A DNA stretch of 64,000 nt, taken from assembly GCA_037893245.1 (NCBI GenBank), contig JBAIAA010000414.1, forward strand, positions 682,001-746,000. Reading direction: 5' to 3'. The stretch comes from Crossaster papposus. Taxonomy: Eukaryota > Echinodermata > Asteroidea > Velatida > Solasteridae. A program made the translations under genes and the position numbers. A model generated the notes under the pieces. That model was not told the DNA's origin. It made no database searches and saw nothing but the letters and a program-made list of their open reading frames with translations. Of the stretch, positions 42,301-54,300 are shown piece by piece (the first letter of the stretch is position 1; each line of letters opens with the position of its first letter).

Positions 42301-45300
42301 TTGAGCTCTGATTTGATAGATTTTGTTTGACCTGTGAACTGGAGGTCCCAAGATCCGCTGCTCATCAGCTGTGCTGCATGCAATTCGAAAAGTCATGGTA
42401 CGCTACCCAGAAGGCTGTGCATTTTCTTCACCGAAATCTGTGAAGCTACATCAGCGTTTCCCAGCGCCCAGAATGAATTGGTGTCTCGAGTGAATCAAAG
42501 ATCGATAAGATGTGATAAACCGAACTTTAGGCCAAAAATCCATGTGTCCGTTTTCAATCTCTGTTTATTGCGTTAAGCGTTTATAAGTTGCGTATCCGTG
42601 ACGTACGGATCCCCTAAAGGGACACATGACGAATACAAATCACCGTGACGAAGTAATTTGAGTTTTTTATTTCGTGCGCTCGAAATAATTTCGTGCACTC
42701 AAAATAACTTATTTCATGAGCTCGAATTCATGTTTGTGCGCTCGAAAACATTTCGTGCGCTCGAAAATAAAAAACTCAATTTTTTTCGTCACGGTGATTT
42801 TTATTCATCCTATGTCTCTTTAGGGGCTCCTTAGATTAGCGTTGACTACTGGAAAATTACTGTTTTTGCTCAGATTGCCATGCCCTGTACAACGCGCATA
42901 TTCGTGAGAGTGGTGTGTATACCATTTACCCATCGCAGTATCCACAAGGCATACAAGTGAACTGTGATAACAATGGCTGGATCGTAAGTATAAACAACTC
43001 AAACTATTTCTCATTCAAAGTCTTTATCTCACTCAAAAATGAATGACCCTTGTATCGCAAACAAAGTTTAAAATAAAGAAAATATATGTGTCGGGCTGGA
43101 ACCAGTTACTTAACTAGGGGTGAGTGGGGACGCAAACAATATGTTGGGCGTGTTCGGTGGATCTGTGCTATCACTTAATCACACGGAAATGTGTGGTGGC
43201 CCTGGAGGGGCACGCATATCGTGAATATTCGCCACAAATTTCACGACTTTATTCAAAGTCGTGAATATTGACGTCAATATTGACGTCAAATTTCACAATT
43301 TTACCAAAAAGTCGAAAATATTGACGTCAAATTTGACGTCAAATTTCGCGACTTGCCTCCAAAGTCGCGAATATTGACGTCAAATTTGACGTCAAATTTC
43401 ACAACCGGACATAAGTTTTGACGCGATTTTTTTTCCAGCAAGCTTTACGAGATTTGTTTCTGAACTTAAAACAAATCCACTGATCTCTCGTGACAATCGA
43501 GGGTGCCCTCAATAAGCCCGTTTTCGAAATATGGGCAATTGATGAACTGCATAGACGGACGGTGCGCCCCGGACAAAAAACTCGGTATTGGAGCAAGACT
43601 AGCCAAAACCTACCTTGCTGGAAAAAAAATTGCGTCAAAATTTAGGTCCGGTCGTGAAATTTGACGTCAAAATTATTCGCGACTTTTGTGGCAAGTCGCG
43701 AAATTTGACGTCAATATTCACGTCAATATTTACGACTTTGAGGAAAATTCGTGAATTTCGTCGCGAATATTGACGTCAATATTCGCGACTTTCGGGGAAA
43801 GTCGTGAAATTTGACGCGAATATCGACGTCAATATTCTCGATCTGCGTAGTCCCTTCAGGGCTATCACTCAATTACACGGAAATGTACTTGCGCGATTGT
43901 TTAATCTGGTAGGAAATCTCTGACTTACAAAACCCCCCTCCATGGTTGGCCGATCAACGGGAAGTGAAATCGGATTGACCGATCGCTTCATTTCTGTGCA
44001 ATCGACTGATAGCGCAGAACCACCGATCACGCCCAGCATATCAGTTGCAATTCGGTGCTCCCCTTGAAAAATGATGCACCCCCAGGTTCCCCCACCCCCA
44101 CCCACAAATTTAACCCTTTACGCCACTGGCTGCAATGTCAAAGTAACACAGAATTCAATCTTTAAGTGATCCTTAACTAATGCATACATTTGCAAATATT
44201 TTGGACGGAATTACAGATGTACTATCCCACTAGGATGTGTGCGCCTATTTTGTTACCGTTTCACAGGTGTTTCAGAATCGTTTAGATGGGTCGGTAAATT
44301 TCACTCGCAACTGGACCGAGTACCGGGATGGATTTGGTAAACTCATGGGAGAGTTCTGGCTTGGAAACGAGAAACTCCGTCAGCTCACTTCAGAAGGCCA
44401 ATGGGTACTGGAGATTGAGGTCGCCGTGGAGCATGTTGATGAGTCCGCTTCAGATAGACGTATTCAAACCATTGAGCGCCGGTGGCCGTTCCGTATAGAG
44501 GGTACCAGCTATAAATTGGTGGTTGAAGGATTCACTGGTAAGATCATTTTTCTCTTTTCTCTACACCATACTTGTTCAAGCTAATCATATGAAAGGTAAA
44601 AAGCAATCAATAAGTCGTGGCTTCGTGGTCTGGAGCATTGAATTCACGGTCTGTTGGAAAGGTTGTGGCTTTTGGGTTCGAGTCCGGCCTGGGACTATGG
44701 CGCTTGTGTCCTTGGGCAAGACACTTTGTCACTCATTGCTTTTTCCTACCAAGAATTTGTTTTGCAGGCTTTCCTATAGGGAGCCAATCACTAGCGATCG
44801 CCGAACGGTGGTTGTCAACACACGTGCAACACGTACTACGCGCACGCATGAAATTTCTTTATATGAAACAGCAATGGGATTATTGTATGGAGTACCAAGT
44901 AACCCCTCCAACCAATAGGGGAAAGATAAATAGTTGCTCAACTCAAGAAACCTCAATTTATTGTGCTAATGTAATGGTGGCAAATTACCCTTGGCTACTT
45001 TCCCCCGAGATTCTATTTTTTTATAGGAGTAGGTCCCAGCACATAGTTTTTCTTTTGGCTAGACGCCCTGGTCTATTTTCCTCTGCCCTTTTACAAGGTA
45101 CAAAGACTGACCTCTCTGCATTTGAGAGTGCCCCCCCCCCCCCCCCTCTAGATCACATTACACTAAGGAATGTCCCCATCCAACAGTGGGGTACATATCA
45201 GTTAGCAGACGGGCAGCAAAGAGGGAACAACCACATTTTTCCCTAGTCCTATACCATGCCTAGATGGATGTCTGTTAAATTCCGCTTTGGTGAGTTTCTT

Positions 45301-48300
45301 TTCATTATTTGTGGCATTTTGTTACAAAATCAGTCATATTGATATTTTTAACTGTTCTCATATTAGTTTTCTGGACTTTAAACACTTGTCTTTGGGGTGA
45401 ACTACCAGGACTACTCTTTATAATCAGGGACTTGTGATGGACTCGACTACATCCCTGCTTATAATTGTATAATTGTATAATGGTATACTCGTTTAGTATT
45501 CATAACAAGTCTTATTGATAAGTGTCGGTCATCCACTTTTAAGAATTTTGATGAGTGGGTAGAATTACTCCTTTTTAACTTTTACGGTGAATTATTCAGT
45601 AGCTATTTAGTTTGAAGTTTTACTTGTATTATTGAGTTAATCTAGAAGAGCGGTATCTTATATTCTGTTATTGTTTTGAACAAAATGTGCCTGTCTGTAG
45701 TCCAACATTAGTTTTAGGAAACACTTGGGGTGATTTAACTCTGGACACAGAAAGTTCTATATTTCTTTAAACAGCAGTACTTGTGCTATTGTAGACTTAG
45801 ACCTTAGGTTTTTGTTATTGCCAAATGCTGGGTGTATGGGTGTGATGAGTGATTTGATTACCTTGACTGTGCCTTATAGCTACTCTGACCCCCCCCCCCC
45901 CCCCCTAGATGGCTGGGTCTGACTGCATGGTCACCTTTGGACCTTGAGTATAACCAGATGTATAGGCTATTATATATTCACAGGACAACTGGGTTTTTGT
46001 TCTGTACTTTACGTACAATTTACATGCAGCACTAATGGTTGGCTTGTGTTATTTAATCTTGTGACTTTGTTTAATCTTCCCTTTTTTAACCGTTTAGCTT
46101 TAGTTGAGTGGCATTTACTGTATTCTTAAGTTCATTCAAAGTTATAGTTTATTCTGTTCTTTAAAGCGTATTTGTATTTACGTAATACTTGACGAAGTTT
46201 TTAATCTTATATATTCTTCTTGTGTTTTTCTTTTGTTCTTATAGATATTATGGGCTCTGTCTGAAGGCATTCTAGAGCAATCCGCTATTGGCACTGTGTT
46301 GGTTTTATTTTTATTGTTTAATTTTTATCCTTTTTTTGTCTACATTTGTTCTATCCAAATTTGATTTTCTCTCGCTCACACTTTTTAGTTTCGCTTTCAT
46401 TTTGCGTTGTTTGGTCACTGTCCAAGTTATTTTTCCTTCTCTGTGATTGATTTGGCGAAGTGTAATTCTGGTTTGTGGATAACCCTGAATTAAATATTTT
46501 TTATCTTTTTGAGAACTCTATTTCAATTGATTCTGTATTTTTTTGTCCCAGCTCTCGTAAATATATTGCGATTTGATCATTTTGAACCAGGCCTTAGACT
46601 ATAAATTCTTTCGACCATTTTTCTAGGTTACATTTTGGTGCCGAAACCCGGGATTTGATTTATTTTCTTTGGAAATTAGCCATTTATTTATTTGCTAGCT
46701 GGGACAACTTTTTTTCCAAATTATATTTACCGTTTTACCCTAGGCTAATTTTTTTGTAAGAAAACCAACACAGTGTTCTTTAGTTGGGGAGTTTGAAAAG
46801 TGCAGGATGGCAGAAACCCCACCTTGTCCAATCAACTTGACCTTTCACGAGTTTGAGGGGAGTCCAAACAATCCATTTCGAGTACCCCTGCGCCCTAATC
46901 CAATGCCAGGAGTGATGTGTGCACCACCAGATATGAACCACAGTCAGCCGGGACCATCAAGGCCTACGGTCTACCCAAGCCCCCTTCAGATGGCAGATTT
47001 CGACCCCCTTGATTCCAACACCTCGTTATCGAAAACTAGCTACCTGCCCAGTACATATACTGCACACCAGCTGAAGGATGTACAAACATTCAGTGGGTCG
47101 AGTTCTACGAAACATGGACTGAAAGTGGAAGACTGGGCTCGGGATATGCGGTATCTGCTGGAAGCAAAAGGTCCCCAGTCTGAGAGAGTAAAGTTTCATG
47201 AAGTGGTCAGGCACACGAAAGCTGAGGCCCGTGACGTCATCCTGAATCTAGAGAGTCGGGGGGTGGTTACAGCAGAGGAGGCGATTGCGGAGTTGCTAGA
47301 TGAGTTTGGGGAAGGCAATGGGGCAACAGCTCCGATCGCATCTTTCTTTGCCAGGAAACAGAGATCGGAGGAGACAGCGGGAGCGTATGCCATCGCGCTG
47401 GAGGCTCTTCTAAGACACGTGGAGGATGTTAAGAGAAGACAAGGTCATGGATCTTTGGGGGAAGATAGGGATCTCCTTCTCACAACACAGTTTATGACTG
47501 GCCTCCATGACAATGCCGTGCGACAGCGGCTCGCACCAATGCAACCTCGGGGGATGAGTTTTAAGGCCCTACGACAGGAAGTGCGAGTCGTTGCTGAGGA
47601 GTTCCTCCAAGCACGTGGAGCAAGAAGACATTATGAGTCCTTCCAGCACACAATGGAGGCACCTCAACCCAAACCCCCTATTCAGCAAAACGTCCCGACA
47701 GTAGCTGCAGCTCAGGTTGCCCAACAAGGAATGACGAGCGATAAGGACCAACTGAAGGAGCTGACAACCATGATGCAACGCCAACTGACCACCCTTGACC
47801 AGGTCCTCGAGGGTCAGCAGTTCCTGGGACAGCGTGTCCGATCCCTGGAAAACTTCGTCGGCTATGGGCGACCCATGCCAAATCCCTGGAAGGGAGACCA
47901 AGATCGACGCTCGCAAGGGGATAGATGTTATCGATGTGGCCAAGTTGGTCATTTCGCCAGGCAGTGTAACAGTTCAGGTCGGAGGTTCACGGACCCCAGG
48001 GAGCCAGGTCAAGGTCAACCCCCGTTAAACTAGACAAACCTGCTGATGTCGGGCGATCAGTAGGTGTGTCTGGAACGGGGAGCCCTGATAAAGCTATGGA
48101 CCATACACCAGGGGGAATTTTAGTTCAAACGAGCAAAGAACAACATGAAGATGAGGAACAACTAGTGGGACCTACGAGTACCACTGATGTAGTCATTTCA
48201 GGGAGGAGTAGTCGGGCGTTGTTGGACACTGGGTCACAGGTAACCACCGTCACGACCCAGTTTGTGTCTACCCATCCGAAGCTACAAAGTCAAGCCCTGA

Positions 48301-51300
48301 AGAAGACAGACCTCATCATAAATGGCGCTGGAGGCCAGGTTGTTCCACATCAAGGCTATATCCTACTGGATATTGAGGTTCTTGGCGAAGTGTTGAAAGA
48401 TGTTCCCTGCTTGGTGGTGCCAGTGACCAACTTCAGGCGCTCTACTCCCCTTCTCCTCGGAACCAACGTGATATTTGCAGTGCGGAACACCATGCATGAC
48501 AAGTACGGCAGGGGATTTATGTCCAAAGCCCATAAGCTGTCCAATACATGGCACTCAGCATTCCAGTGCGTCAACATTGATGGCACTGACCTTGCTCAGA
48601 GAAATGGCGAAATTGGTAGCCTGCGCTATTCAGGGAGAAAGCCGATGAAAGTTCGTCCGGGAGAGGAAGTTAATATCTCTGCAAAAGCACCTCGTTCAAT
48701 GCAAGGGCGTACCATCACGGCGCTAGTAGAAGGCGACTACGACAGATGTCTTGCTGTAGGGCGGATGCTTGTTGAGGTTAAAAACAGGCGAGTTCCCACT
48801 CGGCTGTGCAACTTATCCAAGCAAGTGGTAACCGTTAGACGGAATGCAGTCATCGCAACGTTAGCCTGCGTCCGAGAGGTCGGTCCGAGACCCTTTTCCA
48901 GCTCCAGTGTGGCTACAGTCTGTGAGCAAGCAGTTCCCGGGGGAAGTTCCATCCCAGATGTTGACATCAGTGATGACAATCTGACACCATCGCAAAGAGA
49001 AGCGATAGAAAGCTTGCTGAAGCAGAATACGGATATCTTCTCGAAAGATCCTATGGACATAGGAGCAACTAACACTATTCAACATGAGATTCCCTTAAGT
49101 GACCCAACTCCCTTTCGTATGCCATACCGTAGAATCCCACCAGCGGAATTCCAGGAGGTCCGAGAGCACATTGAAGATTTAGCGAAAGCCAACATAATCA
49201 AGGAGAGCCAGAGCCCGTTCGCATCACCGATAGTGGTTGTTAGAAAGAAAGACAACAGCATTCGACTTTGCGTCGACTATAGAAAGCTGAACTCTCGAAC
49301 CATCCGCGATGCCTACCCGCTACCACGGATCGACGAAGCTCTGGATGCCCTCAACAAAGCAAAATTGTTCTCGTGCATCGACCTTACGTCCGGCTATCTA
49401 CAAGTTGGGATGGCGGAGAAGGACCAAGCGAAGACAGCTTTCACAACGCCGATGGGGTTATATGAGTTTACGAGAATGCCCTTTGGCCTTGTGAATGCCC
49501 CGGCTACTTTCCAGCGTCTGATGGCAACAGTATTTCGAGATATGAATTTCGAAGGCGTACTGCTATACCTTGATGATGTCATCATTTACAGCGCCACCAT
49601 GGAAGAGCACCTCGCACGTCTAGGACAGGTGTTTGACCGACTAAGACAACACAATCTGAAGCTGAAAGCGTCGAAGTGTCAGTTCTTGAAAACAAGCGTA
49701 AAATACCTTGGGCACATCGTATCGTCAGAAGGGATTGCAACAAATCCAGAGAAGGTTGACGCCATAGAAAGCTGGCCGGTACCAAAAAGCAAGAAAGATG
49801 TGCGAAGCTTTCTTGGTATAACGGGGTACTACAGAAAGTTCATCCAAGACTATGCAAAGATAGCGAGTCCCCTGTTCGCACTGATTGGGGGAAAGCGTGG
49901 CGCGAAAGACCCACCTTTTGTTTGGTCGGCAGAGTGTGAAGCTGCATTTCGTACCTTGATCTCCAAGCTCACGACAGCGCCAATCTTGGCCTATGCCGAT
50001 TACTCGTTGCCTTTTGTGGTACAGACGGATGCTTCTGCAGCTGGTCTTGGAGCGGTGTTAACTCAGGAGCAGGAGGGGCGTGAACGTGTCATAGCGTATG
50101 CCAGCAGAACTCTGTCTCCATCAGAAAGGAGGTACCCTGCGCACAAGTTGGAGTTCCGAGCTCTCCACTGGGCACTTACAACAAAGTTGCGGGACTACGT
50201 GTATGGCTACAGAGTAACTGCAGTCACAGATAATAATCCTATGACGTATGTCCTAAAGAGTGCAAAACTGGATGCACACAGTCAACGCTGGGTCAGCGAT
50301 TTGTCTCTTTTCAACCTCGACATCCGGTATCGCCCAGGAAAGAAAAATGCCAACGCAGACGCACTCTCTAGAATTCCCCGAGAGGAAGTGACCCGCATAC
50401 TAGATGCAACGGCAAAGGGGGAGGTTCAGGAGGAATCAGTCCCAGCAGGGGTAGAAGTCCAAGTACAAATTCCTGTGGCCCCCAAACCAGGAGTATCATT
50501 CGAGTCACCAAGTCTCAGTGAAGCAGTTGAGGGGGAGGACCAGATGTACAAGGCCGCGGAGGAGATGTCTCAGTCCGACGGTATTCACCCCAAGCGTCCT
50601 GGTACAAGTTGTATGGAGACGATGGAGGGCCTAATAGATGCTCAACAAGGTGACCCAGTAGTCAGCCGGGTAACCCACCTGAAATCCACTCGTCGGAGCA
50701 GGCTCAGCCAAAGAAAAGCACGGCAGGAAACAAAAGATGTCCAGCGGTTACTAAGAGCATGGGACCACCTTCAGGTAAAGAAGGGACTGTTAGTATACAC
50801 CGAGGATGACAACAAGCAGAGGGATGTTCCAGTTCTGCCTAAATCGATAAAACAACAGGTGCTGACCAGTCTACATGACGAGATGGGACACCTCGGGTTC
50901 CACAAGACACTTTGGCTAGTGAAGGAGCGGTTTTTCTGGCCAGGAGCTCACACCGACGTGAAGAGGTATGTGGAGGCCTGCAAACGATGCACCCTGCGAA
51001 AACGGCCCGGTGGCAAGAGGAACGTTGGTCTACAGAGTATAGTTACCTCTCGCCCAATGGAATTAGTGTGCATCGATTTCTTGAGTCTAGAGAGGGCAAC
51101 CGGGGGGTACGAGCACTTGCTCGTGGTGACAGATCACTTTACACGCCATGCCAAAGCATACCCAACCCGAGATGAGAAGTCATCCACGGTGGCCCGTGTT
51201 TTGTGGGAGAGGTACATCACAAACTATGGTATTCCTGAGCGTTTGCATTCAGATAGAGGGGGTAGCTTTGAATCGGCAGTAATTCATCAACTCTGTACAT

Positions 51301-54300
51301 TCATGGGGATCGATAAAACCAAGACAACGCCATACCACCCACAAGGCAACGGAATGACAGAGCGGTTTAATCGCACTCTATTGTCTATGCTGGGAACCCT
51401 CAATCCGTCGAAGAAGACCAACTGGGCATCACACGTCGAAGCATTGACTCACGCATACAATTGTAGTTGTCACGACTCAACAGGCTACTCTCCCTTTTTT
51501 CTTATGTTCATGAGGGAAGCAAAATTACCAGCAGATGTCATGTTTCCGTACCCAAACCAACAGGAAGCACCTAGGATGGACATTGACTATCAGGGTTACG
51601 TTAAAGTCCTTCGAAAACAAGTTCGTGAGGCGTTCGATGAAGCTGAAGCCAATGCAGAGCAGGCAAGATGCAAGCAGAAGCGAACATACGACAAGAGCGT
51701 TCGAGTGAACGATCTAGAACAAGGCAACCGGGTGTTGGTGCTCAACAAAACGCCAAGAGGAAAATGCAAGCTTAAGGACAACTGGGAGCAGACACCATAT
51801 ATAGTCACTAGGAAGCTCGATAAATGTCCTGTGTATGTTGTGAGGCAACTTGGCACAAAGAAGGTCCGGACGCTACATCGAAATATGCTCACTAAATGTC
51901 CGTTTGAGGTTAGTGGAGCCGACGAGACACCAAGAGGAACGGAAGAGCAACTACCTGTTGCAATAGATGGTTCATGTGAGGAGATTATCCCACCACCACG
52001 CAAGTTCTGTAGCAACCAACTCTCTGAGTTGCCATATGACAAGGCCACACAAATTATCCCTCCTCCACGTGAGTTCAGTGATGACCAGGTGTTTGGATCC
52101 TCAAGTGATGAAAGCACCGAGTTGATTCTACCACCACGAAGGTTCGGCGACAGACGACGCCAGGACACAGACCGGTATGTGCTCTACAGTGGAAGCTATG
52201 ACGACACTGATACAGATGACTCATCGGCTACGGAGGATTCTACCTGGCAAGTTCCCCATCGCTCTAAGAGGGTTATCAAGCCACCATTGAGATACGGAGA
52301 ATGGGAGTAGATATCTTTGGTCCGTTAGCTAGTTTTTGTTTGTGTTGTTGTGGACAACAACGGTTTTTAAATCGGGGTGAGTGTAATGGTGGCAAATTAC
52401 CCTTGGCTACTTTCCCCCGAGATTCTATTTTTTTATAGGAGTAGGTCCCAGCACATAGTTTTTCTTTTGGCTAGACGCCCTGGTCTATTTTCCTCTGCCC
52501 TTTTACAAGGTACAAAGACTGACCTCTCTGCATTTGAGAGTGCCCCCCCCCCCCCCCTCTAGATCACATTACACTAAGGAATGTCCCCATCCAACAGTGG
52601 GGTACATATCAGTTAGCAGACGGGCAGCAAAGAGGGAACAACCACATTTTTCCCTAGTCCTATACCATGCCTAGATGGATGTCTGTTAAATTCCGCTTTG
52701 GTGAGTTTCTTTTCATTATTTGTGGCATTTTGTTACAAAATCAGTCATATTGATATTTTTAACTGTTCTCATATTAGTTTTCTGGACTTTAAACACTTGT
52801 CTTTGGGGTGAACTACCAGGACTACTCTTTATAATCAGGGACTTGTGATGGACTCGACTACATCCCTGCTTATAATTGTATAATTGTATAATGGTATACT
52901 CGTTTAGTATTCATAACAAGTCTTATTGATAAGTGTCGGTCATCCACTTTTAAGAATTTTGATGAGTGGGTAGAATTACTCCTTTTTAACTTTTACGGTG
53001 AATTATTCAGTAGCTATTTAGTTTGAAGTTTTACTTGTATTATTGAGTTAATCTAGAAGAGCGGTATCTTATATTCTGTTATTGTTTTGAACAAAATGTG
53101 CCTGTCTGTAGTCCAACATTAGTTTTAGGAAACACTTGGGGTGATTTAACTCTGGACACAGAAAGTTCTATATTTCTTTAAACAGCAGTACTTGTGCTAT
53201 TGTAGACTTAGACCTTAGGTTTTTGTTATTGCCAAATGCTGGGTGTATGGGTGTGATGAGTGATTTGATTACCTTGACTGTGCCTTATAGCTACTCTGAC
53301 CCCCCCCCCCCCCCCTAGATGGCTGGGTCTGACTGCATGGTCACCTTTGGACCTTGAGTATAACCAGATGTATAGGCTATTATATATTCACAGGACAACT
53401 GGGTTTTTGTTCTGTACTTTACGTACAATTTACATGCAGCACTAATGGTTGGCTTGTGTTATTTAATCTTGTGACTTTGTTTAATCTTCCCTTTTTTAAC
53501 CGTTTAGCTTTAGTTGAGTGGCATTTACTGTATTCTTAAGTTCATTCAAAGTTATAGTTTATTCTGTTCTTTAAAGCGTATTTGTATTTACGTAATACTT
53601 GACGAAGTTTTTAATCTTATATATTCTTCTTGTGTTTTTCTTTTGTTCTTATAGATATTATGGGCTCTGTCTGAAGGCATTCTAGAGCAATCCGCTATTG
53701 GCACTGTGTTGGTTTTATTTTTATTGTTTAATTTTTATCCTTTTTTTGTCTACATTTGTTCTATCCAAATTTGATTTTCTCTCGCTCACACTTTTTAGTT
53801 TCGCTTTCATTTTGCGTTGTTTGGTCACTGTCCAAGTTATTTTTCCTTCTCTGTGATTGATTTGGCGAAGTGTAATTCTGGTTTGTGGATAACCCTGAAT
53901 TAAATATTTTTTATCTTTTTGAGAACTCTATTTCAATTGATTCTGTATTTTTTTGTCCCAGCTCTCGTAAATATATTGCGATTTGATCATTTTGAACCAG
54001 GCCTTAGACTATAAATTCTTTCGACCATTTTTCTAGGTTACACTAACATAACCTATTTCGCTCTTTTTATTTTGTATTCATGTAGATGGTGTACCTTTCT
54101 TATCGATCAAAACTCCTTTTCCTTTCTCAACGTACGACAGAGACAACGACAATTCTGCCAACGAGAATTGTGCGGAGGTTTTGAAAGGAGGATGGTGGTT
54201 TGATAATTGTAGAAATCCGCCGAAATCTGGGTATAATCTGAATGGAGTATATTCCCTTCCTGATGGAGATTCCCACGGCATTAGGTTGGATGATAAGTTT

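Larger units (their letters stand above)
44970..54042 (+). mobile_element. Ty3/Gypsy LTR retrotransposon, complete, 9.07 kb
   Basis: It starts TGTAATGG and ends GGTTACA, with CTAA duplicated on both sides (44966-44969 and 54043-54046). The empty site is visible in module 4 near 57398. In order: 5' LTR, primer-binding site, gag, pol with protease, reverse transcriptase, RNase H and integrase in Ty3/Gypsy order, a purine-rich stretch and the 3' LTR. All frames are open and the LTRs match apart from two C-run lengths, so the copy is young and possibly active. No envelope-like gene follows pol. Confidence 0.95.

Noticed and set aside
45944..46129. Hydrophobic frame inside each LTR, resembling a small membrane protein
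   Set aside because: It lies wholly in LTR sequence, is low complexity, and has no start context or motif. I read it as a chance frame.
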